The position numbers and the translations under genes are program-made. The notes under the pieces were generated by a model. That model searched no databases, was not told the origin of the DNA, and saw nothing but the letters and a program-made list of their open reading frames with translations. A stretch of DNA of 64,000 nucleotides from WTAW01 sp964406575 (lineage in GTDB: Bacteria; Acidobacteriota; Aminicenantia; Aminicenantales; Aminicenantaceae): assembly GCA_964406575.1 (NCBI GenBank), contig CAYOSH010000004.1, positions 62,001 to 126,000 on the forward strand, written 5' to 3'. This document shows positions 27,441 through 36,397 of the stretch, piece after piece. The first letter of the stretch is position 1; every line of letters begins with the position of its first letter.

Positions 27441-27740
27441 GGGGATTTGATGTGTATACTTTTATAACTTTCTCCCCAGCCTGTCAATTTCAATTGTCCT
27501 GTTTTTGTTTCTGTGAGAAAAGTCTTGAATACTTTTATGCGGGAATCCTTTTCAGTAGAGACCCGATTATCCGCGAGAAGAGGAAGGATTCGCGGAGATT
27601 GAATAGGTCGAGCATACACCGCTCCTGTATTGGGCCATCATAAGGGCAAATCGAAGCCGGAGGAGATCAATGAAATGGTTTGGAAATTGTGGAGGTTCAA
27701 CACGGACTGTCTTTTAAGGCCGTTTTGAGATAGAAACAGA
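27441..27740. other. intergenic region with candidate promoter
   Basis: This 300-base gap separates the NagX-like gene from the end of the GH113-like gene. On the minus strand TTGACA (27482-27487) and TATAAA (27461-27466) lie 15 bases apart, about 20 bases before the NagX-like ATG; the spacing is short. I saw no gene or repeat in the rest. Confidence 0.35.
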
Positions 27741-28808
27741 TCATCGACGGGACCGGCCATTCTTACCACAGTACCAACTTTCCAAAACTTTACCGGCAGG
27801 TTTTCCATATGGAGTGTATCCCTTATCGGACGACCCTCCCAGAGAAGGGTCAGGCTCCCAGTTCCACCAGTAAATTCCCTCTAACCAGTCTTTCTCTCCA
27901 AAAGTTCGGATGACGGCCTGGTAACATTGGGCCTGTTCTGCAAGGTCAATCTCTCCGGAGATCTCCCAGTCCCAAGGCCTCATGTTTGCGCCATCGATGC
28001 TTCTGTATCCTATTTCTGTTAAAAGAATGGGCTTTTGCCAAGTTTGATAAATTGATTCGATCTGAGCAATATGGGGGGTCCAGGCAGCCAAAAGCTCGTC
28101 CATTTTGGGGTCTGTCCTATTCGTCAGCTCAAAATAGGCATCGATCCCGATAAAATCAAGGTCATCCCAGAATTCGACCTGCAGAGACTCCCTCCCCCAG
28201 TTCGCCGCATAAACAAGTGATCCGGAATATGCACCTCTGATATCATGGATGACTTCTTTCCAATCGGGAGTATACTCTGATGAGGTGAGCTCAACAAATT
28301 CACAGCCAATGGAGAGGATTTCAACGCCCTCATCCTGGGCAATCCTTGCAAAAGCCTCCATCATATCCATATAGTTTTTAAACCAGGTCATCGGGTCTTG
28401 CGGCTGGAACGTACCGCGCCAGTCTCCACTCAAGGAATCGACATGCGGTTTGAGCATGACTTTCAAGCCAAGGGAGTGGGATATCTGGATGGCATGCCTG
28501 AGGGTTTCCATTCGTGCCGTCTGGCCTACAAAATCGGGGAACATCGCGTTGGAGATTCGATCGTTTTGATACCAGGTGGGCACAAGTTGGACCCAATCCG
28601 TGCACGTCGTCTGAGCCAAAATCCTGAGTGACTCATCGGATGAGGCTGTGCCATATTGTTCAGAATCCCAGGTAGGAAAAGCCATCCCTTTCTGGAAGTT
28701 CGATTCCTTCGCTTGTTGCATGAAGGGGGATGCCAGATAACAGGTCAGTCCTGCGAGTAAGACAAATGAAATGAGCCCCCACGCTATTCCTGATAATTTC
28801 AGATTCAT
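27741..28808 (-). CDS. membrane-anchored GH113-like glycosidase
   Basis: This is an approximately 355-residue protein with an N-terminal hydrophobic anchor or uncleaved signal (LSGIAWGLISFVLLAGLTCYLA). A TIM-barrel follows with GH113-like landmarks: GMAFPTWDS, LKVMLKPHVDS, the acid/base Glu in SIGCEFVEL and the nucleophile Glu in PILLTEIGYRS, ending in WWNWEPDPSLGG. Characterised GH113 enzymes are beta-mannanases; activity here could differ. I chose the ATG at 28806-28808, which starts directly before the hydrophobic segment; the frame is open 38 codons further upstream. Confidence 0.82.
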   Translation of the reverse strand: MNLKLSGIAWGLISFVLLAGLTCYLASPFMQQAKESNFQKGMAFPTWDSEQYGTASSDESLRILAQTTCTDWVQLVPTWYQNDRISNAMFPDFVGQTARMETLRHAIQISHSLGLKVMLKPHVDSLSGDWRGTFQPQDPMTWFKNYMDMMEAFARIAQDEGVEILSIGCEFVELTSSEYTPDWKEVIHDIRGAYSGSLVYAANWGRESLQVEFWDDLDFIGIDAYFELTNRTDPKMDELLAAWTPHIAQIESIYQTWQKPILLTEIGYRSIDGANMRPWDWEISGEIDLAEQAQCYQAVIRTFGEKDWLEGIYWWNWEPDPSLGGSSDKGYTPYGKPAGKVLESWYCGKNGRSRR

Positions 28809-29030
28809 GCGTCGTTCCGGTTGTATTGCTTTGATTATACCTGGATTCACATCAATTGCTATCAAAATATAGTTCTTATTCATATTCTTCAGGTTGTGAG
28901 GAGAATTGTCCAATATTTGCATGACTAATTCCCTCGAGCATAAAGTTTAACTCAACCTGGCACAAGATTTTCTAGGACTCTAACTCCCGTCTCCATTCCT
29001 TTAATACTGGTGGCTGCAAAACTGCAGGGC

Positions 29031-31043
29031 TTATTGATGTTCCGTTATTCCATTCCAGGCATCCGTGCGGAACGGCGATGCGGGTAAACCAGCAGAATTA
29101 TACAGACAGCAAACCGGATTTGATGCCCAAGCATAACGAACAGCCACTGGATTTTTAATATGCGGATCCCATACAAGTACATCGTTTCCGTCAATCGCTG
29201 CATCAGCCCACCGAAACACGCGGTCTTCTCCGGCAATGGAAAATCCATTCAACGGCTTTTCGTTTTTGAGGACAAGGCCATCACCAATGTTGGTGAATTT
29301 CAGCCGGATTCTATCATTTTCAATCCGCATGCTCTCATAAATGGGACCGGAGGCGGCGATATCCTGGCCATACGCGATCTTTAGAGCGTTCAAAGCCAAG
29401 CGCCTGCCAACTTCCTGTTTGTTCTTGGGGTGGATATCGTTGGCATCGCCAACATCAATAGCTACAGCCATCCCGGTGGATGGTTCGTTAAGAGCCATCA
29501 ATTGAGCTTCCCGCAGTTCGGCCCAGCTATCTTCGGCGGGCTGATCTTTTACGGCCATAAAATTTGCCAATTGAACAAACAAGAAAGGAAACTCGCCCTG
29601 ATTCCAACGTCGACGCCAATCTCGGATGAGCCGTGGGAACAGCTCACGGTATTGGTAAGCACGTCCAGTGTTTGACTCACCTTGATACCAAATCACACCG
29701 CGCAGGGCATATGGAATCAACGGCTCGATCATCGCATTGCTCAACAATGTCGGATAATTGGGGCTGTTCGGATTAAGGGCTGGCGTTATGAGTTCATTCC
29801 AATCCAGACCAACCTTAAAATCCCATTCACCCGCCAAGGACATCACCTCTTGACCACTCTGACTTAAATTCAGCAGATTGGGATCGCCCCAAATGCCACC
29901 TCCGCCTTGATTGTCCTGAACCCGAACAACAATCACATTTTTACCTGCTTTGATCAAGCCCCCAGGGATCGCATAGGATCGTGGTGTATCCCAACCTTCG
30001 GTACGGCCGACCAGAACGCCGTTAAAAAAGGTTCTGTCTATATCATCCACGGCACTCAGGTTAAGCGCCACTTCCTTCCCGATCCAGGAGCTGGGTATGT
30101 CGACCACTCTGCGGAACCAAACGATCCCGTCCAAACCAGGAAGGCCTCCATTTTCCCAAGTGTTGGGTAGGTCCATTTTGTTCCAACCAGACTTATCTAT
30201 TTGGATGGAAGACCATTCTCCGGCAGGATCATGAAGGCCACGGTCTTTTTTTTGAACTTCATTCTGCCATTCTTTTTTAATCATTTTGAATAGGTCATCA
30301 CCGGCTATATCCCCGTGTTTTGTTTTGATTATTTCAGCAATGTCATTGAGTTGTACGATCTTTTGCTGAAAACCGGGTATGGGTTCCAGGGCGTCTGCGC
30401 TCATCCACGCTTCGATTATGGTGCCTCCCCAAGAACTGTGAATTAATCCTATGGGGACATTCAGTTCCTTATGAAGAGTGCGCCCGAAAAAATAGGCGGT
30501 GGATGAAAAATTAGGAATATTTTCAGGTGAACACACTCGCCAGCCGTCAGCGGGAACCTCATTTTCGGGTTTTAAGCTCATCTTGCGATTTACCTGGAAA
30601 AGGCGAATATTTGGATAGTTGGCCTCTGCGATCTCCTGCTCATAATTCTGGACCTTGCCCCAGCTGGCCAAGGGCATTTCCATATTCGACTGACCGGAGC
30701 CAAGCCACACTTCTCCAACAAGGACATCACGAATAACGAATGTATCTATTCCTGTAATATTTAGTTCATACGGACCCCCTGCTCTCAAAGGCTTGAGCAG
30801 GACTTTCCATTCGCCATTATCAGTGGATAGAGTGTTGACTTTTTGATCCATAATTTCAACTGTTACAAGACCGTTCGGTTTTGCAGTTCCCCAAACTGGA
30901 ATAGTCATATCTCGCTGCAGAACCATGTGATCTGAAAATAGACTTGATAGACTAATATTGGCCGCAGGGTGTGGTCCGCCGCAGGATAATAAAACTGTTA
31001 ACAAAGAAAAAAGACTCACTGAGACCATTCGTCTGATATTCAT
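29031..31043 (-). CDS. sialate O-acetylesterase-like SGNH lipoprotein
   Basis: This 670-residue esterase has a lipoprotein signal (lipidated Cys at about 21 in LTVLLSC). The SGNH-type catalytic Ser119 sits in GSGQSNM, a second block reads WYQGESN near 454, and the Asp/His block is in DANDIHPKN. An approximately 145-residue beta-sandwich is inserted at about 270-415 (IGKEVALNLSAVDDIDRTFFNG), a GH2-like sugar-binding module known in this family. It would remove O-acetyl groups from sialic acid or other sugars on the cell surface. No sialidase is visible nearby. Confidence 0.88.
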   Translation of the reverse strand: MNIRRMVSVSLFSLLTVLLSCGGPHPAANISLSSLFSDHMVLQRDMTIPVWGTAKPNGLVTVEIMDQKVNTLSTDNGEWKVLLKPLRAGGPYELNITGIDTFVIRDVLVGEVWLGSGQSNMEMPLASWGKVQNYEQEIAEANYPNIRLFQVNRKMSLKPENEVPADGWRVCSPENIPNFSSTAYFFGRTLHKELNVPIGLIHSSWGGTIIEAWMSADALEPIPGFQQKIVQLNDIAEIIKTKHGDIAGDDLFKMIKKEWQNEVQKKDRGLHDPAGEWSSIQIDKSGWNKMDLPNTWENGGLPGLDGIVWFRRVVDIPSSWIGKEVALNLSAVDDIDRTFFNGVLVGRTEGWDTPRSYAIPGGLIKAGKNVIVVRVQDNQGGGGIWGDPNLLNLSQSGQEVMSLAGEWDFKVGLDWNELITPALNPNSPNYPTLLSNAMIEPLIPYALRGVIWYQGESNTGRAYQYRELFPRLIRDWRRRWNQGEFPFLFVQLANFMAVKDQPAEDSWAELREAQLMALNEPSTGMAVAIDVGDANDIHPKNKQEVGRRLALNALKIAYGQDIAASGPIYESMRIENDRIRLKFTNIGDGLVLKNEKPLNGFSIAGEDRVFRWADAAIDGNDVLVWDPHIKNPVAVRYAWASNPVCCLYNSAGLPASPFRTDAWNGITEHQ

Positions 31044-31455
31044 GTCTTACACCTTTCAGATCTAGATAACATGATCGCGCTAGCTTGATTTTAATGTCAT
31101 CATCGTACCCTTCCAAAAATCAAGTCCCCCCACTCTGCACTTAAAAATATTTCTGAAAAACACTTTAATTTTTTAAAGATCCACATCCTGCACATAAAGG
31201 AATTAAGAGGCAGCAATATGGCTGTATAGTGGGCTTTTTGTTCCTGCCTTCTTCATAAAGGGAATTATCATAAATCATCGATCTTATCAAGATTTCAGTC
31301 ATGCGGCTTCATCCGTGTGTTGAATTACTGCTTTTGTCGCGCAAATCATTCTCTACGCCCTTTTTTTTAAGCGAAACCGAGTGAACGAGATACCCTGGAC
31401 ATGTGTATGGAAATTACGGATGAGTGGGATTCAGGTCACACAGACAGAGCACAGA
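31044..31455. other. intergenic region, no gene seen
   Basis: This 412-base AT-rich gap lies between the start of the esterase gene and the end of the YbhB-like gene. It holds only short unsupported frames. I found no convincing promoter, tRNA or repeat. Confidence 0.4.
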
Positions 31456-31914
31456 TTATCGGGTATAAGTCCCCATCAAGTTCGACTGTGAGAGAACATG
31501 TCCCTCCATGGCAATCATGAGTTGGGACTTTGATGATCCCGCGGGCAGATCGAGTTTAGTGTCCAGGGCATAGATCTTGAAAAAATATCGATGCGTCCCT
31601 GATGGCGGACAAGGACCTCCATAGCCGATCTTATGAAAATCGTTCATTCCCTGGTGCGCACCATTTTCCAATTCTCTCTCGGGCGGCACATTCTCCGTGA
31701 GGCGAGTCACACTTCCCGGAATGTTGAAAATTACCCAGTGAACCCATGTTTTCATGGGCGCATCCGGATCATCACAAATAATCGCAATGCTTTGTGTGTC
31801 TTCAGGCACATTCACCCATTCAATTGGTGGAGATACATCAAGATCATCGCACGTGAATCTCTCTGGAATCGCTTCCCCATCCTTAAAAACCGGACTCGTA
31901 ATCTGAATATCCAT
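31456..31914 (-). CDS. YbhB/YbcL-family PEBP (Raf kinase inhibitor-like) protein
   Basis: This 152-residue single-domain phosphatidylethanolamine-binding protein carries the family motifs PERFTCDDLDVSPPIEW, DDPDAPMKTWVHWVIFNIPG and GYGGPCPPSGTHRYFFKIYALD. Bacterial members are of uncertain role; they bind anionic ligands and may act in protein regulation or protection. AAAGGAGG precedes the ATG. It follows the dodecin gene by 36 bases on the same strand, so it likely shares the dodecin promoter. Confidence 0.93.
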   Translation of the reverse strand: MDIQITSPVFKDGEAIPERFTCDDLDVSPPIEWVNVPEDTQSIAIICDDPDAPMKTWVHWVIFNIPGSVTRLTENVPPERELENGAHQGMNDFHKIGYGGPCPPSGTHRYFFKIYALDTKLDLPAGSSKSQLMIAMEGHVLSQSNLMGTYTR

Positions 31915-31950
31915 GGCAAATCCTCCTTTGCCTGGAGTTTTGCGTGTGTT

Positions 31951-32157
31951 CTATTCTTTGAACTTAAAGGAGACCTTTACCTTCGCGCGAAAGGATACCA
32001 CCTTCCCCTCTTCCACCCTCATATCAAATTCTGATACTTCGGCAATCCTGATGTCTTTAAGGCTTCTCGCAGCCATTTCTACGGCATTCCGCGCTGCTTC
32101 TTCAAAGGAATTCGGACTAGTCCCAATAAGCTCAATGACTTTGTATACACTTTCCAT
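31951..32157 (-). CDS. dodecin
   Basis: This 68-residue flavin-binding storage protein assembles as dodecamers and holds FMN or riboflavin. The typical ESVYKVIELIGTSPNSFEEA start and the AVEMAARSLKDIRIAEV and FRAKVKVSFKF segments are intact. AAGGGGAAAAAA precedes the ATG. A strong promoter (TTGACA, 17 bases, TACATT) lies upstream. It heads a two-gene operon with the YbhB-like gene. Confidence 0.95.
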   Translation of the reverse strand: MESVYKVIELIGTSPNSFEEAARNAVEMAARSLKDIRIAEVSEFDMRVEEGKVVSFRAKVKVSFKFKE

Positions 32158-32199
32158 TTTTTTCCCCTTAGATCAAGTTTGTTTCAAAGCGACAAAAAA

Positions 32200-32228
32200 A
32201 ATGTAAAACTTTCCACTCCTATTGTCAA
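32200..32228 (-). promoter_or_regulatory. dodecin promoter
   Basis: On the minus strand TTGACA (32223-32228) and TACATT (32200-32205) are separated by exactly 17 bases. The predicted start gives an approximately 36-base leader with a ribosome site. Confidence 0.6.
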
Positions 32229-32261
32229 TCTTTTTCATCTTTTTCACGCGTGAGTTAAGAT

Positions 32262-32363
32262 TTCTAAATCCATGATCGTATGAACACAAGTTGGTTATTG
32301 AGTGTCCCGATTGGGTGGTGGAGAAAAACGTGAGCGAGTCTGGCTCGGACGTCATTCATCACC
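32262..32363 (+). repeat. dispersed intergenic repeat, copy A
   Basis: This approximately 100-base element shares blocks with positions 62527-62625, in the same orientation. They include AAATCCATGATC versus AAATCCGTGATC, GAACACAAGTTG versus AAACACAAGTTG, and GTGTCC..ATTG..GTGG.GGAGAAAA. Shorter copies lie at 36247-36300 and 48985-49042 in the opposite orientation. It occupies most of the 324-base gap between dodecin and the first symporter, which otherwise holds only the dodecin promoter. Confidence 0.65.
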
Positions 32364-32481
32364 GATTAGAAATGCTAACCATGCATGATGAAATTTTGAT
32401 ATTTTTGCAACTTAAAATATGGTATAAGGTTTTTAAATGGGTACGATTTCAGGTTTGGTTGCGATAGGGAGATTGTGAAAA

Positions 32482-33999
32482 ATGGATGTTTTTGCTACAA
32501 ATTTCAAGACTATTGACTGGGTCATCGTAACGATCTACATCTTCATCCCTGTTATTATCGGCGTTCTTGTCAGGAAATATGTCCGTCAGCTCAGCGACTT
32601 TATCGTCGCGGGCCGCTCTCTCCGCCTGTTCATCGCCATCGCAACCTTAACCGGGACAGAGTTGGGTTTAGTGACAGTCATGTATAACGCCGAGTTGGGT
32701 TTTTTACACGGTTTCTCAGCTTTCCACATCGGTATCATTGAGACGGTCTGCATCTTAGCCATCGGTATCACAGGATTCATCGTATACAAATTGCGCGAAT
32801 TACGAGTGATGACAATTCCAGAGTTCTATGAGATGCGTTTTGGTAGAAATGTCCGCATCATCGGGGGAATCCTCCTTGCCCTCGGCGGCATCCTCAACAT
32901 GGGCCTCTTCCTCCAGGCAGGAGCGAGATTCATGATGGGAGTCACAGGTTACAGCAATCCCGCCGGTCTCAAACTTTTCATGTCCGCCATGTTGATCTTG
33001 GTCCTCATCTATACAGTCCTTGGAGGCATGGTCTCTGTCGTCTTGAACGACTTCTTGCAGTTCGTTGTCCTGTCTATCGGGATGATCATCGGATCCTTTT
33101 TTGCCATTCGAAGCATCGGCTGGGACAACCTTTTTACGGCCCCCGCGACTGCAAATAACTCATCATGGTTTAATCCCGTAGCTGAAGGCTCTGGATTTGG
33201 CATGCTCTATGTCTTCTTTATGGTGGTTTTGACCTTCTCTGCTGGAGCATTGTGGCAATCAGGGACCCTGCGCGCTCTCTCAGCAAAAACTCCCAAAGTG
33301 GCCAAACAACTCTTTGCGTGGAGTTCTGTTTCCTACCTTGCCAGGCGTGTCATCCCCATGCTCTGGGGAATTTGTGCCTTTGTCTTCGTATCCCGGTCAT
33401 CCAAACTTCTGTCTGCATTCCAGGGGCCGGAGGCGCTCAATAGCCAGTTTGGCATGCCTCTTTTCATCGCCAAGATTTTGCCTTCGGGATTCTTGGGGCT
33501 GATCACTGCAGGCATGGTCGCCGCCTTTATGTCCACCCACGACAGCTATCTTTTGAGTTGGAGCTCAGTCATCACCCAAGATATTATCGCACCGTTAAAA
33601 AAGGGAAAGCTCTCAGATAAAAAGCGCCTCCTAACTACACGTATCTCAATCGTCACTATCGGGCTTTTCCTTCTCATCTGGGGTCTTTGGTTTGAAGCCC
33701 CTGTCTCTTTGTGGAATTACATGGCGGTGACAGGAACCATCTATCTTGCCGGCGCCTTTACAGTCGTTGCAGCCGGATTGTACTGGAAAAAAGCCAGTAA
33801 AACCGGAGCCACAATCGCCCTCTTCGCTGGTCTTTTGGCCATCCTCGGCATCGGCCCTTGGACACAGGGCGAGAATGTCCCTTTTTATCTAAGCGATAAA
33901 TTTATCGGTCTCATGACTTTTGTTATCGCTTTTCTCGGCATGATTTTTGGCTCTCTGCTCTTTCCTGACAAAAGTTCCCGACAGGAGGATTCAGGATGA
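32482..33999 (+). CDS. sodium:solute symporter (SSS family) 1
   Basis: This 505-residue transporter has about 13 helices and the LeuT/SSS pattern. YVRQLSDFIVAGRSL follows the first helix, then TGTELGLVTVMYNAE, ELRVMTIPEFYEMRFG and the late AFMSTHDSYLLSWSSVITQDI, where the Ser residues match the Na2 site region. The substrate cannot be read; the flanking glycan genes suggest a sugar, uronate or amino sugar. AGGGAGA precedes the ATG. The stop overlaps the ATG of a 47-residue membrane protein (ATGA), so the two are coupled. Confidence 0.92.
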   Translation: MDVFATNFKTIDWVIVTIYIFIPVIIGVLVRKYVRQLSDFIVAGRSLRLFIAIATLTGTELGLVTVMYNAELGFLHGFSAFHIGIIETVCILAIGITGFIVYKLRELRVMTIPEFYEMRFGRNVRIIGGILLALGGILNMGLFLQAGARFMMGVTGYSNPAGLKLFMSAMLILVLIYTVLGGMVSVVLNDFLQFVVLSIGMIIGSFFAIRSIGWDNLFTAPATANNSSWFNPVAEGSGFGMLYVFFMVVLTFSAGALWQSGTLRALSAKTPKVAKQLFAWSSVSYLARRVIPMLWGICAFVFVSRSSKLLSAFQGPEALNSQFGMPLFIAKILPSGFLGLITAGMVAAFMSTHDSYLLSWSSVITQDIIAPLKKGKLSDKKRLLTTRISIVTIGLFLLIWGLWFEAPVSLWNYMAVTGTIYLAGAFTVVAAGLYWKKASKTGATIALFAGLLAILGIGPWTQGENVPFYLSDKFIGLMTFVIAFLGMIFGSLLFPDKSSRQEDSG

Positions 34000-34139
34000 A
34001 TTGGACTCTTTTGTGGAAGGTCGTCCTCATTTTTACGATTTCCGCTTACTCATTGCTCGTGATCATCGTCATCATCGGCGGTTCAAAAAATATCGTCGAA
34101 ATGCTCAAAGAATTAGGCGCCCCCAGAGAAGAACAATAG
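33996..34139 (+). CDS. 47-residue membrane protein, putative symporter accessory subunit
   Basis: This micro-protein has a single membrane helix (VVLIFTISAYSLLVIIVIIG) and a charged C-terminal tail (SKNIVEMLKELGAPREEQ). Its ATG overlaps the symporter TGA (ATGA), and a strong ACAGGAGG site lies in the symporter end, so it is clearly a translated, coupled gene. Small single-helix accessory proteins are known beside other SSS symporters. The direct role here is inferred. Confidence 0.75.
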   Translation: MNWTLLWKVVLIFTISAYSLLVIIVIIGGSKNIVEMLKELGAPREEQ

Positions 34140-34195
34140 GAGATTGCCCCAGCATCCCGGGCAAAACGCATAGACTTTCAAAGGATTTTGATATT

Positions 34196-35089
34196 TTGAG
34201 GTCCTTCACCTTTATCCTCAGTCTTATTGTGCTGGGAGGCTTATTCTCGCCCATCATTCATTTTTCTGGGCTGTGTGCCGGGCCTCATTCTCAGACCCAA
34301 GAATACAATTCCTCATTCAATCCGTCGATTGACCTTAATTTGAGAAATACCCCAGAAGTAAATGTTCCCCCGTCCTCTCAAAAATGCATCCGTGATCAGC
34401 AAGCGATCATACGCGGTGCTGCGGGGGAAAAAAAACTTGCCCTCATTTTCACAGGCGGTGATTTTTCTGATGGAGGATGTGTTATCAGAAAAACCTTGAA
34501 GGAGGAAAGGATCCCCGGGTCCTTTTTTTTTACGGGAGATTTCTACAGAAATCCCTCCAACTCAAATCTCATATCCGGGTTGATCTCTGACGAGCATTAT
34601 CTGGGCCCGCATTCAGATAAACACCTGCTCTACTGTTCCTGGAAAAAAAGGGAGAAAACTCTGATCACAAAACAAGATTTTGTTAAAGATATCCAGGACA
34701 ACTATGCGGCCATGGCGCGTTTCGGGATTGAGGAGGAAAAGACCACCTACTTTGTTCCACCCTTTGAATGGTACAACACAACAATTTCCCATTGGGCGAG
34801 AGAGCTTGGACTCACTCTCATCAATTTCACACCAGGAACATTATCCACTTCAGATTACACAACTCCTGAGATGGCCAACTACAAAACGTCGGACCTGATT
34901 TATGACAGCATCATCAATTATGAGAACAAAACTCCGTCCGGTCTGAATGGCTTTATTCTGTTGCTGCACATAGGCACTCACCCAAATCGAGAAGACAAGT
35001 TTTATACCCGGCTTGCACAATTGATCCATTATCTCAAACAGAGTGGGTACACATTCCTCAGGGTAGATCACCTACTAAAAGATTGTTAG
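34196..35089 (+). CDS. exported polysaccharide deacetylase-like protein
   Basis: This is an approximately 297-residue protein with a signal peptide (SFTFILSLIVLGGLFSPIIHF) and a NodB-like carbohydrate esterase 4 domain. The first motif is altered from the usual TFDDGP to FTGGDF, keeping one metal Asp. The second is PHSDKHLLYC with two metal histidines, and later blocks are FVPPFEWYN and ILLLHIG. It would remove acetyl or acyl groups from a polysaccharide in the periplasm. I chose the TTG at 34196, preceded by AAAGGA; a longer frame overlaps the symporter and is not protein-like there. The altered first motif leaves activity in doubt. Confidence 0.75.
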   Translation: MRSFTFILSLIVLGGLFSPIIHFSGLCAGPHSQTQEYNSSFNPSIDLNLRNTPEVNVPPSSQKCIRDQQAIIRGAAGEKKLALIFTGGDFSDGGCVIRKTLKEERIPGSFFFTGDFYRNPSNSNLISGLISDEHYLGPHSDKHLLYCSWKKREKTLITKQDFVKDIQDNYAAMARFGIEEEKTTYFVPPFEWYNTTISHWARELGLTLINFTPGTLSTSDYTTPEMANYKTSDLIYDSIINYENKTPSGLNGFILLLHIGTHPNREDKFYTRLAQLIHYLKQSGYTFLRVDHLLKDC

Positions 35090-35181
35090 CAGAGATAGGA
35101 CCTGTATTGGAGCGATCCATTGCCGTGTGTCTCTTTTGAAAAAAAAGGTGAATAAATTCTTAAAAATTTGCGAGAGGGAAA

Positions 35182-36234
35182 ATGGAACGACGAAAATTCC
35201 TGAAAAACGGAGTGCTGTACAGCGCTGCAACAGGGGCATCGCTCTTTGCTAGGGAAAAAAATTTCCCTCAAAAAGCAGCTTTGAGTGAAAAAATCGAAAA
35301 AGTAAAAAGAGCCATGCTCGCTATGCAGCGGTATGCATGGGAGCAAGGTGTGGCAGCCCAGGCTATGCTGGAGTCTGGGGAGACCGAATGGGTGATCCTG
35401 ATGGCCAAGGATGCTGTCCTTCGCCAGCTCGATGACGGAAGGCTGGCTGTTGTCAGCTCTAATCAGGGGGTGACTGACCCTGCTGCGAACGGGGAACCTG
35501 TCCTCCATGCCGCTAAAATCACTGGGGATCCAAAGCTAAAAGCCGGATCAGAAAAGATGCTCGATTATTTGCTGAACAAGGCTCCAAAAACCAAAGATGG
35601 TACGCTCTATCACATCGCCCATAAACCACAGGTCTGGATCGATTCTATGTACATGGCTCCCCCCTTTCTCGCAGTTGCCGGTCGGCCGGACGAGGCTGTA
35701 CAACAGATAGAAGGATTCCGGAAATTGCTCTGGAATCCGGAGAAAGAACTCTTTTCCCAAATCTGGGACGATGAGCTGAACGATTATTACAGGAAGGATT
35801 TTTGGGGTGTGGGAAATGGATGGGCAGCCGCAGGAATGACAAGGGTCATTAAGGCTCTGCCTCAAAAAATGACCTCAGAGAAGAAACGGCTGGTGACATA
35901 TGTCCGAGAGGTTATCGATGGATGCCTCTTGTATCAGCGTGCAGATGGGCTTTTCCACGATGTCGTCGATAAACCCGAGACATTCATCGAGACAAATCTC
36001 GCCCAGATGCTCGCCTATACCATTTACCGAGGAATTCAAGGACGATGGCTGGATGGTTCATACAGGAAATACGCAGACCACATGCGTAGCGTCGCCCACC
36101 AGAAAGTGGATGAATACGGCCTTGTCCAGGACGTGTGCGGAGCTCCCAATTTCGAATCCGCCGGGACTGCCGCAGAAGGCCAGGCTTTCTTTCTGCTGAT
36201 GGAAGTTGCGGCCTCAGAATGTTCATCCTCATAA
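35182..36234 (+). CDS. GH88/GH105-family unsaturated glycuronyl hydrolase, Tat-type signal
   Basis: This 350-residue (alpha/alpha)6-barrel enzyme is likely to hydrolyse unsaturated uronic-acid oligosaccharides produced by lyases. Recognisable segments are YAWEQGVAAQAMLES, WIDSMYMAPPFLA, FWGVGNGWAAAGMTRVI and the C-terminal ESAGTAAEGQAFFLLM. The N-terminus reads ERRKFLKNG, a Tat-type RRxFLK motif followed by a short hydrophobic run, so export in a folded state is possible. No polysaccharide lyase is visible in the window to make its substrate. Confidence 0.88.
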   Translation: MERRKFLKNGVLYSAATGASLFAREKNFPQKAALSEKIEKVKRAMLAMQRYAWEQGVAAQAMLESGETEWVILMAKDAVLRQLDDGRLAVVSSNQGVTDPAANGEPVLHAAKITGDPKLKAGSEKMLDYLLNKAPKTKDGTLYHIAHKPQVWIDSMYMAPPFLAVAGRPDEAVQQIEGFRKLLWNPEKELFSQIWDDELNDYYRKDFWGVGNGWAAAGMTRVIKALPQKMTSEKKRLVTYVREVIDGCLLYQRADGLFHDVVDKPETFIETNLAQMLAYTIYRGIQGRWLDGSYRKYADHMRSVAHQKVDEYGLVQDVCGAPNFESAGTAAEGQAFFLLMEVAASECSSS

Positions 36235-36246
36235 AATAATGAACGC

Positions 36247-36300
36247 GATTTCGAAATCACCAATTGGGACACTCGGATCTCACTTATCACGGATTTAAGC
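36247..36300 (-). repeat. dispersed intergenic repeat, copy C (short form)
   Basis: Read on the minus strand it contains TAAATCCGTGAT and GAGTGTCCCAATTGGTGATT, matching 48985-49042 closely and the outer blocks of the longer copies at 32262 and 62527. Confidence 0.6.
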
Positions 36301-36397
36301 ATGCATCACATTCTCATGTTACCTTACGGAATCTAGACAATTGTTTTCATCTCATGATTTTTTTATATATAATAAAACTGACACACACACTGAAAAA

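Noticed and set aside
33947..34195. Longer start for the deacetylase gene, overlapping the symporter
   Set aside because: The extra 83 codons translate to an arginine/histidine-rich stretch in the shadow of the symporter and micro-gene; the signal peptide starts at 34196.
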